A stretch of DNA of 64,000 nt. Source: Chrysogorgia sp. JL179-B06. Lineage: Eukaryota > Cnidaria > Anthozoa > Scleralcyonacea > Chrysogorgiidae. Position numbers and translations under genes: made by a program. Below the pieces are notes generated by a model. It was not told the origin of the DNA. It saw nothing but the letters and a program-made list of their open reading frames with translations, and searched no databases. Of this stretch, positions 48,001 through 60,000 are shown one piece after another; position 1 is the stretch's first letter, and every line of letters starts with the position of its first letter. The stretch spans positions 2,276,501 to 2,340,500 of the forward strand of contig JAYKKM010000054.1 in the NCBI GenBank assembly GCA_035772405.1. The letters are read 5' to 3'.

Positions 48001-51000
48001 AAATCGCAGGATTTCTATAACGAAAGCTTGTATACTGTTGTTATATCCTGCCGTAATTCGTAAATATTGTCGATTAATAAATATATTTATACAATAAGTA
48101 TAGACAATCATATGATAGAGAGTACAATCAAGGATTTACACTACGAGTGATATTTGAAAATTGTGCCAAATATATCACGAGTAGTGTAAATCCTTAATTG
48201 TACGAGCAATATCATATGATTACTTGTTTATTATATGCACGACAAAATTTGATCCGCCATTTTGTTTGTTTTGGGAAAATCATTAATTATACTAATAAAA
48301 TAATTGTACTCCTCTCATGCAACCAATCAGAATACAGTAATTTTGTCATGCATATAATAAATACAGTTAACAGCGAATTTTCCATCTGTGTATGTGTGCT
48401 GGTAGTGTTGCCTCATAGAGGTATGGGGCTAGCCCCCGCTCCTGTGTGCTTTCCATCTGTGTATGTGTGCTGTGTAAGTGACTGGATATCGTGAGGCCTA
48501 GCATTGTTCACGTGAAGGTAGTCACAGATGCCGAGACCCACAGTATGACAACGCCTATAACAACGTTCCCACAACTAGTTCAACCAACGTTGGGTTGGAC
48601 ACTTATATCGCCTCCCGAAACCACCGAGCAAGTGTCGACACCAATATTCGTTCCTGTATGATCGACTTCTCTAAAGCAATCGACAGTATCGACCATAATA
48701 TCTTACTTATGAAACTACAACATCTTGATGTACTGTACCTCCCTTATTGTTCAACTGGTGTGCAGACTTTCTCCGACAGCGCCATCTAGTAAAGCTTGGT
48801 TCTACCAAGTCACCCTGGAAATCAATACATGCTGGGGTCCCGCAAGGTACTAAACTTGGTCCATTATTTTTTCACGTAATATTTGAACAATGACAGCGAG
48901 TGTTTCACCGGGATATCCAAACACGAGAAAACAATGTATGAAAACTGAATTTACGTCACACATGTATGACTTATTGGAGAAATGTGTGTATCTCTTTCAT
49001 TCTTGAACGAAATCCTTTAAAATCGAGAAGTTTGGTGTTGTGGGAGAAACACGCACACGTGTTATATTCACACTTTAGTGTTTTTATTTGATAAACGCAA
49101 AGATATATATATGTTATTTACCGGTTTGGAGGTCCGTATGGAGAAATATTTCCCGAGGTCTCAAAAACGGCCCGAGGCCGCAGGCCGAGGGACGTTTTTG
49201 AGACCGAGGGAAATATTTCTCTATACGGACCGACCAAAACGGTAAATAATTTATTTATTTTTTTCCTCGAAGCGCATAATGCACCACCCACCTCCACAGC
49301 GAATAAAAATACAAACAGAGACGTCATTAAGAAGCCACTCAGCTTGTGACCAAATAAGGAAGTCACTTGACTGAACAGAAGAAGCATGTTTATTTCAAAC
49401 CAGACAAAGCGAAAAAAGTTCGTTAATATATTGTTGGCATCTAACGTAATGATTGCACAAAAACAACGACAAGTTCTTTACAAAATGCTCGCATATTGCA
49501 AGAAAAGTAAAAAGAGATGCAATTCAGTCCGATTCACTGTCATCACTTATGATTACACGTCGTTTTTTGGCTGGTGTTGAATCTTTGACGTGATCATCGT
49601 TCGCCGCAGGATTGAGGAAAAAATTGAATGTACATCCTTCAATTTTTCCTATCGTTGCTCCAGAAAACATGCCCTCAACTGCTTCTTGGAAGCTGGATTG
49701 TGATGTTACAGTGGAGGCTTGATGCTTCTGTAAACTTCCAGACTCTGCAGTGACGGTGGAAGTGGCCATGGCTGAGCGACTCAAGACCATTGACATTTTT
49801 CGCTGATGGCTAGCTGAAGCTGTCTTATAGGCATCCAGGCTTTTCAAATTCTTATGCCCACTCAGTTGAGCCACGTAGTTCTCTGGAACATCAGCATCCA
49901 TTAGACGGGAAATACATGTTTTTCTGACCGAGTGATTGCTGATATTACCTGGAAGATTAGCGGCTTTCGCAGCCTTCACAAGAAACTTCCCGATTTCGTT
50001 TTTGCCCAGTGGAGCTTTGGTGTACCAGACCTGGCAGTCTGGTTTACGACGGTAGTTAATAGCCAAGTAGAATGGCGAATCAGGCTTTTTCATCTCGTCT
50101 GGTCGATGGCTGGCGAACGATTGAAACAATTGAACGGGACAACGCTCGTTGTTGGTTGCTTGGGCTGTTGGATTAAAAGCTCTGTGATGTTGGCCGTCGC
50201 CGTGTCTTGGATCCCCGTTCGGCTTTCCATATCAACACCTCGCTGCCGGTTTCCGGGTCCTTTCCAAGAGCTATGTCTCCCCATTTTAATCTTCTGGATT
50301 CGTCACGAGCTCTGAATCCAAAATGAAGGGAAAGAACCCACCAAACTGTCCTTTGGAGAACTTCTGGTTCATGGTTACCAAACAAACCGGTTTCGAAAAG
50401 GAGGTCTTCTTCTGCCATCGTCAACTCTCTAGCTGCTTGTGGTCGGTTCCCTTTGGCGTATTGCTGCACCAGTTCTCTTTTCCTTGCTAAAAGGACCTCT
50501 CTAGCCTTACTGAATTCTTGGTCTTGGAATAAATTTAAACTTGAATTTTTATAATTTAAATATCTCTGTAAGCTTCTCTGAAAGTCACTGAGGGATGAAG
50601 GTTCGTAGACTTGACCATTTTTCTTTCGTACATTCATAAAAAATTTGGAAACCAGGATATTTAACTCGTTAGCAGGTATGACTTCAATTTCTCTTGTCTC
50701 ATTTATCGATATAAAGTACCGTTTTACAACATTAATATCGTATGTTGTCTTCTTTGTTGTGTTTTCTGGTCGCTGTCTTTCAATAAACCTTTGAAGTTCG
50801 TCAATATCCTCGCTTGTGTTTTTGTCCTCAACTGCAGTTATATTAAAAGTCGATAAAGAAACGTCTGTACTTTTACCTTCGTTGGAGGGAACAGTGAAGT
50901 CAGAAGTTGGATAATAGAATTCATTGTCACTGTGTTCGCTTTCGTTTGAGTACATTTTGTAATTTTTATGAATTTTTTAAATGGCGGCCTTTAAAACATT

Positions 51001-54000
51001 TAAAAAACTTTTTGCGTGAGGATTTAAAACTCGCGCGGTCCGTACGCTCTCATACGGACCGCTCGTTAGCCAATCAGAAAGCGGGATTTAGTAGGATACG
51101 GACCGGAAAAAATAAATAACATTCTCTATGCACGTGTGACGTAAATTCCGGACATTTGCATATCAAACAAACTGATATATCTCAAAAAGTAAGCGAAGAA
51201 ACGAAAATCTTCAAAAGAAGTTACTTTATCATTTTAAAAGTTCTTCCAAATAAGACAATAAAAAAATTTGAGGTTAGTGGCACTTTAATAAGTAAGAGTA
51301 TTTACGTATATTGATGGACGATGTTTCGGACGAGGTGTCTTTTACGTAACCAAATATATAAAAAAGAAAACCCCTTCGGGTGGAGAGCGAATATCCCCAG
51401 TACCCCAACCCCTAGAGAAAGGCAATCGAATGTTCAATTTGCACCGAACTGACGGTTTTCCTCATTCGCTCTAGCGCAGGCTATCAATTATATTTCTACA
51501 TTGCCTTCCCTCGAATATAATGGTCAGCACCTTCGTTTACTGCAAATCCGGTATACCAGGGGCTATAGGATCTCTCCTGGTTGGTTTAGTTTAGTTTATT
51601 AACTTCGCCAAAACAAAAAATACAATATAATAAGTACAGATACATGCCGAACAAAAAAAAAGAAAAATACACGATACATGGCAGGGTATCCGCAACAGTA
51701 GCGCCAATTACTGCGGGCCCAAACAATAAAACATAAAGCAGCAAAAATCAGTGACAAATTAAAAACAACATGAAATCTATAAAAGACTACGGGCGGAATT
51801 ACATTTCAAACAAATAGTTTTCCAAGTTCTTGGGTTCTCTAGGTTATAAGTATGCTGTAAAGCAGCAAAATAATAGTTAAGTAAAGTAGTTCTAAAGATA
51901 TGAATATTTGTGGTATTAAATTTATCTAGAACGTTGACCAGAGTATTCCATATTCTCACAGAAGTAGTAGTTTTACATTTACGAACAAAGTATTGAATGT
52001 TTCTGCAGTTCGATCTGGTGCTAGTTGACTGCCGGGTAGTTGGAATAACAGCAGGATTAACATCAATTAGTCCATTGATAACTTTGAAGAAAAGACAATA
52101 TCCAAATATTCGTGCCAATAACTGATAAGTAAAAGATCAATTTTGATTAGTCTTTCTTTGTATGAGAAAGTCGTTGAAAAAGGCAGATCCAAGATGTATT
52201 TAGATGCACGTCTTTAAATTTTTTCTACTTTCTCGATCAAGCAAATTGCCTGAGGGGCCCATACTTGAGTGGCATAGCCCATGATGAGCACGCACTAGGG
52301 CCAGATATATAGCACGCCTGACACAGGAACTGCGCACGTATCGTGTGTTGCGTCTGACATAACCCAGCAATTTATTAGCCTTGGCAGATTGCTCGGCAGT
52401 TTGGTCCGACCAAGTTGTGTACTGACAGGTATCATAGTGACGGAGTATATATACATAATCACTTCTAATTACCTCGGTTTTGTTTTTCTCATTTAGCTCT
52501 CGCACTTCCGCCCATTCGCAGTATTTCACCGATCGTCTTAGACGCTTTTCATTCAGCAACTCGAGAATTCGTCCTGTCAGGCATCACCCATGGTTTTCGC
52601 ATTCGGTTCTCCACTCAGAAACTCGTTACGGTCCTCCACGCGCTATTTGAAATCTTCTGGAGGTTGCTCTTCATCGGGTGACTGGCCTCTTTCCCACCCC
52701 TCCCATCTCGAATCTTCACATCAGTCCATTCGGCGTAATTCGAAAATGAGGCCAACCATACAGGCAAGTAGCGACTAATCTTGCATCTGTCTTGCCGCAA
52801 AATCGTGTTAAAATCCCAAAGGACCCCTACTCCTTGCATTACGCATCAGTCGACGACGTCATTCGATCTTTACTTCACTTGGGTCCGGGAGCGCTTATAC
52901 CAAAGATTGATGTTGAAAGCGCATACCGCAATATATCCACATAGGTTGGCGTGACAATGTCGACCTCACCCTTCCATTCGGCCTCCTTCCCGCACCATTC
53001 ATCATTCAATTATATCAACGTCGTAGAGTGGATCTTACACGAAAATTACAACATCAGATTCATCCCCAGAATGCTATGAGAACATTACCCGCGCTCGCGG
53101 TCTCTTCACTCACCTAGGCCTCCCAACATGCCTTACTTTTCTGGGTATCGAACTCGACTTGGTTGCCCAAACTGCCCGTCTTCCGCAAGATAAAATTGGG
53201 GAACGTTCTCCTTGCTTCGTCAATAGGAAAACAAGAGGACGTGCATTCGCAAAGAACTAGAATCTCTTGTGGGCTCGCTTCATCGCGCATGCAAGTGGAA
53301 TTCATCATGCATGAATTTCTTCCCGACACCCTCTATCGGTAACCCTCAGGCCCAAAGTCAAATATTGGTAACCTTTCGAGGTGTTGGGGTCGATTAACCT
53401 GATTCCATGATCTCCTTTAGCTTGCAATATTTCAAAGTGTTTTATGCTACAATAACTGGTTTACATTGTGGAGGAATAGAGTAGTTTTAATTGTATTGCA
53501 AGGTTTAATGAAAAACACTGTACTATCTCATACCTTGATGCGTAACCTACCTTGATGCGTAAACATTATAGATCTTTAATCGTTTTCCCTCTGCCAACAT
53601 TGTTATAATGTGTTCACTTGGGCGCCATACTGTTAATAAGGCAGCTTATAACAAACAAACAAACAAAACAACACCTCATTTTCCAAGTAAAATAGTATTT
53701 TGTTAGACTTCGTTGACACGATGCCGTTGCGAAAGATTAACAACGGTAGGATTTCTGTGCTCTAAAATTACTCATGACAAGTTAGCAAGGGTTCACATAA
53801 ACCTCAAACGTTCGAAATAGAGCAAAGAAAATAACACGGAAAGCATATTAAAATTGTAAATCTTACTTCCTTCAGTTTTCTTTCTTTTGGGGGACAAACT
53901 GTCAACGAGTTTTGCTTTTAAAACAGGGACCACATTTCTTTCAAGAGTTTCCTTCAAAAATATAAGAAATTTCAAGTAAATTTAATACACTGCTACAAGT

Positions 54001-57000
54001 ACACATCCCTCGCGCCCAACTAAATAGGAGGTCTAACGTTTTGAGGGAAGACCTTTCGCCAGAGAGTGAAACATAAAGTGACTTCCTATTCACCATTTTG
54101 GTAGTACACCTAGTTTGGAGATTTTATATATTCGTAATCTTTGGGTTCTACCATGATAAAATGTAATATATCTTGTCGTTCGAAAATTTCATCTTCATGC
54201 ATTTTCTCCTTGCTAAAGTTGATTTACTTTTCACAGGAAAGACGTCAAAGCAAATTTCATCTTCATGCCTTTTTCCCCTGCTAAAGTTGATTTACTATTC
54301 ACAGGAAATGACGTCAAAGCAGGAACACGCGAAGTCATTGCACACTGATTTAACAGTGAAATACAAAGAAAGTTTGGCTCTGAACTTTAAACAGACCTGT
54401 TTGGCTACATGGAATACTAGTAGTTGAGGTGACCGTGAGATACTAGGTCAGTCGTCTTCTGGACGACCCTCTTATTAGTATTAAGGTTACTATTAGAAAA
54501 CCATTAGGCGGGGGGTTGTCCGATCGTATATGATAGTGTGAGACGCCAAAACTAACTGTAAGCGGTTCTCATGTGGCGCACGTGAACTTCCCCGGGACAA
54601 AAATAAGAAAAACATATTGTTCTCAATTCAAGTGTCGTTAAACATCGCTGTAAAATACGAATGATTAAAATATAAGACCTGTTGTTAAAGGAATTGTTTG
54701 TTGTCACTCAAAAGGGTTAAATCGGGTAACACAATTTGGAGCCTTCAGAGAGATTCTTATGTAAGTACAGAACTGTTTCGTTACCGAAATAACTATAAGT
54801 GAGTGGCAGACAAAAATTATGGCTCAAGAGTCAAGGTCAAGCTGGTGATGTAGTCGACATGAACTCGACCGTGGAAGAACTTCAGCTCGAAGTCGAGGAA
54901 AGGGTACTGTCCCTGTCGATTGAAAAGCTTATAACATTAGCTGGAGATTTGAAAATACAAGAAGCAGATGTTTTAAATAAAACAAAGCGAAGTTTATCGA
55001 AACTAATTCGCAAAACAATCGATGATATTATCGAAACACTCGAAACGATCGACGACAAAACCAAGCACCTGGATGATTTAAAGCAACTGATCGAGAAGGG
55101 ACTGCCCCAGATAAAGTACCGCCAAGTCCAGATACCAGTAATACGGAACAAGTGGGAAATGAACAACCCGGTACACAAGTAACAACACAAGATGCAAGAT
55201 CAAGCAACCAAGGTGGTTACCGCACATGCCTATGAGCTGGGAGACCTCATGGGTCGGACCTCCACTCAGGGTCTTAAAAATAATCGAGGAGAAAGTGCTG
55301 CCTTTGCAATAATATCAGCAAATGGTAAGATTTTCGGGTCTTCTCGGATAACGACCTTAAATCGTAGGCCCTCGGAACCCCTATCAATTGGGCTTCTAGC
55401 CTGTTGGTTCACCAAAGAGTGATAAATCTACTAAACTAAACGTTACTAACTTCTTGCGAACACTGGAGACTGGGATACAAAATGAAGCTGTGCGTGCAAA
55501 GATAAGACCTCTCCTTAAGAAATCAGTCGTCAGCGACGAGGAACTTATCAGAAAACTCGGCGAGGCAGTTTCCGAAGAAACCGAAAGAAGCACCAAATTA
55601 GCAGCGTATTGCCGGAAAACGACAACCAAGATTACCAGTGTGGCGAATAGCCAACAGACAAGCTGCGCAACAACCATGGGGGGACCAACCACTCCGCGCA
55701 TTTCAGTCAAGAAAAGAAACACATGAGAAGCAAGATAAATTAATGGCTACACTCGAAGCAGTACAATCCGATTTGGCAAGTATCAAGAAGTTAATGGATA
55801 CAGCAGACTGTACAAAATCCGTAGGAATCGAGGATTTGCAAGGAGATCGCCCAGAGCACAGATACAAGTACTGCCAGTTGCAAAGAGCCAGAGGCCCAGA
55901 AGAAACCAAAGCTGTTCATTGTGCCAAAGAAAAAACAAAGCCAACTGTGATCATTGCTACATATGCGGGTCGTCAGAACATTTTGCAAGAGGCTGCCGTC
56001 GCAAGTCGGGAAACGAGGAAAGGCTGCCTCTGAGGGACAGGAGGTCAGCCTTCGACACGCCGAGCCAGTCCCATGCGTGTGCAAATTGCGACAAGAAATT
56101 AATAGATATACCATTATACAGATGTTCAGATTGTAAGATAATCTACAATATTGTTCAAGAAAATGTCAAAAGAATGATTGAAAAAAACACAAACCACACT
56201 GTGATGCAATCATTGAGGTGAAAATCAGAGAGTTACGAAATGAGAGAATGGCTCGAAAGCGGACAGTATGACAGCCATTTCACTCCCATACAACACAACA
56301 TAGTGGCAAAACTGGTTGGTAAAAAGTGTTTAGTAAAGTGCGAGATGGACGGTGTACCGACAACTACATTGTGGGATACTGGAGCCCAGGTCTCCATGGC
56401 ATCACAAGAGTGGATAAAGAAGAATTTGGAAGACCCCGATATTCGTCCCTTACAGGAACTACTGGGAAGTACGAACCTTGACCTAAAGGCTGCGAACGGT
56501 ACAGCTATCCCATATGTAGGATGGGTAGTTCAAGTTCAAACTTGGAGATTCCAACAAGGAGAATGAAATCGCTGTCCTCTGCTCATCTCTGAAGATGCTA
56601 TTGATAATCCAATTATTGGCTTCAATGTGATTGAGGAGATTTTGGAACGTTCCAACACGAATGGTCTCTCAACTATTTCATCCTTGAAAGCAAACTTGCC
56701 TACTGTCACGGAAAAAAATCTCGTAGCATTGATACAATTCGTACAGTCAACCACATCGAGTGAACTATGTGCGGTCAAGACAACCAAGCGGGATGTACTA
56801 ATTCCCAAAGGGGAAACTGTGACTGTGACGTGCAGAGCAAATACTTGGTGTAACAAGTTTAACAGGATACCAGTGTGGTTCGGGTCTGATCCTGAACAGC
56901 TCCTGAACAGACAATGGATACGGAAGTCAAAATCAGCTTACTCAACACCTGTGGTCTGTGTCAGAAAAAAGGATGGCTCCCTACGATTATGTGTGGATTA

Positions 57001-60000
57001 CCGAGATTTGAACAAGAGAACGTTGACCGACCGTCACCCATTGCCTCGTTTCCAAACTACGATGGAAAATTTAGGAGGAAATAAATCATTGGTTTTCATT
57101 GTTGGCTCAAGGCAAAGCATACCACCAATATTTCGTTGATAAGAACAACCAACATGAAACTGCTTTTGTAACACCTTGGGGGCTTTACGAATGGGTCCGC
57201 ATTCCCTTTGGGTTGAAAAATACCCCTGCCGAGTTCCAACGCTTCATGGTAAGCTGTCTTGAAGGGCTGGAAGGATGAAATATGTGTGCCGTACTTGGAC
57301 GACGTGATGGTGTTTAGTGCAACTTTCGAGAAACACATAGAACACATGCGGACAGTAATCAGACGCCTCCAGAGTGAAGTTGAAACTGTTTAAGCGAGAA
57401 GTACACTACCTTGGACGCATTGTTTCTGAGGACGGTTATCGAATGGACACCGCCAAGTGCCAACACCAGGGCGATACTATCACTAAAAGAGAAGCGATCT
57501 CAGTCCGGGCTATTACCGTAGGTACATTCCGGATTTCTCAAGAATAGCCAATCCATTATTCGACTTGCTCAAGAAAACAAGCGATGACAACCAAACAACA
57601 GCCAAGAAAGGTGGAATGAAAACACAAGTCCCTTCTAGAAAAACTGTATCTTGGAATGAAGAACACGACGAAGCCTTGTATCCTAGCATACCCTGACTAC
57701 AATAGTCCATTTATATTACACACCGACGCATCGCAAATTGGTTTAGGAGCAGTTCTCTATCAACAACAAGACGGAAAGACACGTGTCGTTGGTTATGGAT
57801 CCCGAACGCTTACACCTGCAGAAAAGAACTACCACCTGCACTCGGGCAAACTAGAGTTTCTGGCTTTGAAGTGGGCAGTAGGTGAACATTTCCGCGATTA
57901 TCTGTATTATGCACCAAAATTCACCGTGGTCACAGACAACAATCCATTGACGTATGTCCTTGCTACCGCCAAATTGAACGCCACAGGACATCGATGCGTG
58001 GCCGAATTAGCTGATTTTAACTTCACAATAAGATACCGACCGGGGAATGTTCATATAGACGCTGACTCTCTCTCTAGAATGCCTCTTGATGTCGACAAAT
58101 ATTTAGAATCCTGTACTCACGAAACATCTCAGGAAACCATCAAAGCAGCAATGAAAGGAAAACAAGGTCAACAACGTGAAACTACGTCGTGGATAACAGC
58201 GATCGCTGGGAACCCAACTAGGGCCGAGAGTACCGAGAGTGTGGAAGAACTTGGAGCGCAGCAAAAACTTACGCCAGCTGACATCATACGTTCCCAGAAA
58301 GAATATTCAAGTATTAGACGGGTTATTGCACTAATGGAACGCAAAAACAGACCAACCAGCAAAGCATTAACGCGAGAAACACCCGAGACACGAACCCTTG
58401 TCCGAGAGTGGAATAAGTTGGAGATCGGACCAGATGGCATCTTACAGTACGAAGAAAAAGAGTTGACAGCCTGCAGTTGGTACTCCCCAAGTGTTACCAC
58501 ACCCTTGTATACAAAGAACTACACCAGAAGATGGGCAACCTCGGAGCAGAGAGGGTTATAGAGAGGGTCGAAAACAGCGCACAAGCAACATACTGCAGAA
58601 ACTCGTAAAGAAGAATGGCATCGGAACGAATCGTCAAGCGACAGCGAAGACAATCGTCACTTTTCGTGATACAACCACGATCCAAAGAACAATCTCTGCG
58701 ACCATGCTGTATGGCTGCTCATCCAATCGAGACCGTGGCACAGAAAAAGGCATCGCATGAACTCAATCGTGGGACAACACCTGACAAAGTGACATGGGAC
58801 CACCCGGTACACAGAACGAGCAACCTGCAGAAGGAAACGAAGGAACGATAGCTGAGTCGATCCGGAAAAGTTCTAGGGTGCGTCATCCACCGAAAGTCCT
58901 CAACTATCAGAACCTGGGAGATCCTGGAGTTGCGACACTGCAAACACCGTCATCGCCACATACGGAATATTGGCAACCGCCTCCACCCTGCATCCAATCA
59001 ATCAATCAATGAATCTTCTTCGCTCCGCAACAACCACCTTTACCCTTCTTTATCCCACAACGACCACCTTTACCTTTCTTCATCCCGCAGCGACCGCTTC
59101 TGCCCTTCATTACACAGACGTGGTTCTACCCATTATATGAAGGAAACAACTCACGTTTTAATTTTTGCTAAATATTTGGTCTTCCCACATTGGAACACAT
59201 TTTTAAGGGAGGGAGAGTGTGAGACGCCAAAACTAACTGTAAGCGGTTCTCATGTGTGGCGCACGTGAACGTGATGTTGTAGTACTTTCCCTGGGACAAA
59301 AATAAGAAAAACATACTGTATTGTTCTCAATAGTCAATTCAAGTGTCGTTAAACATCCCTGTAAAATACGAATGATTAAAATATAAGACCAGTTGTTAAA
59401 GGAATTGTTTGTTGTCACTCAAACGGGTTAAATCGGGTAATAGCAGTACAATCTCTCATTTCGTCCAACCTCTCGCGGATACTAAAAAAGATCGTCCAGA
59501 AGACGACTCAGACCAGTGACCGTGATCACCTCAACTGCGAGTATACCATCAAGCCACGACCATTCCTAAACTTTCTTTGTATTTCACTGCTCAATCAGTG
59601 TGCAATTCTTTGCGTGTCCCTGCTTTGACGTCATTTCCTATGTCAGGGGGAAAAACTCTCACGAGTGTTTGAACTTCTCAAACGAAACTGTATTTTGAGA
59701 GAAAATCGATATGAAAGGTTTTTTGTTTGTTTTGGAGGAACTAATCAATTTAAAAAGCCTGGGGTACTTATAAAAGAAGAATTTTGATTACTTCATCACA
59801 AAGTTTTTTCCAAGCCTCGTCATATTGTCTCCGCATAGCTGCAATTTTGTTTTCCTGGATACTTCTTGCATAATTGTCAAGCGACCTCTTCTGTTCATCA
59901 GAAAGAGCCTCCTATATGAATTAAGTAAGATCAAAATAATTAAACATTAAAACATCCATTTGATTTATTTCAAATAAAATTCATTCAAATTTAAATCCTT

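Larger units (their letters stand above)
54537..59450 (+). mobile_element. gypsy-3: Ty3/gypsy retrotransposon with deleted integrase
   Basis: 5' LTR 54,537-54,733, primer region (TTTGGAGCCTTCAG), gag with CCHC knuckle and MYND-type finger, protease, RT, RNase H, a mere start of integrase, polypurine tract (AAGGGAGGGAGAG, about 59,205-59,217) and 3' LTR 59,218-59,450. LTRs differ by several indels (197 versus 233 bp), so the copy is old. A SINE sits in gag. No clear target duplication. Confidence 0.85.

Noticed and set aside
47773..48111. 112-aa - strand open frame as a BRCA2 exon
   Set aside because: No similarity to BRCA2, no fitting splice borders, and exons E and F already join in phase without it.
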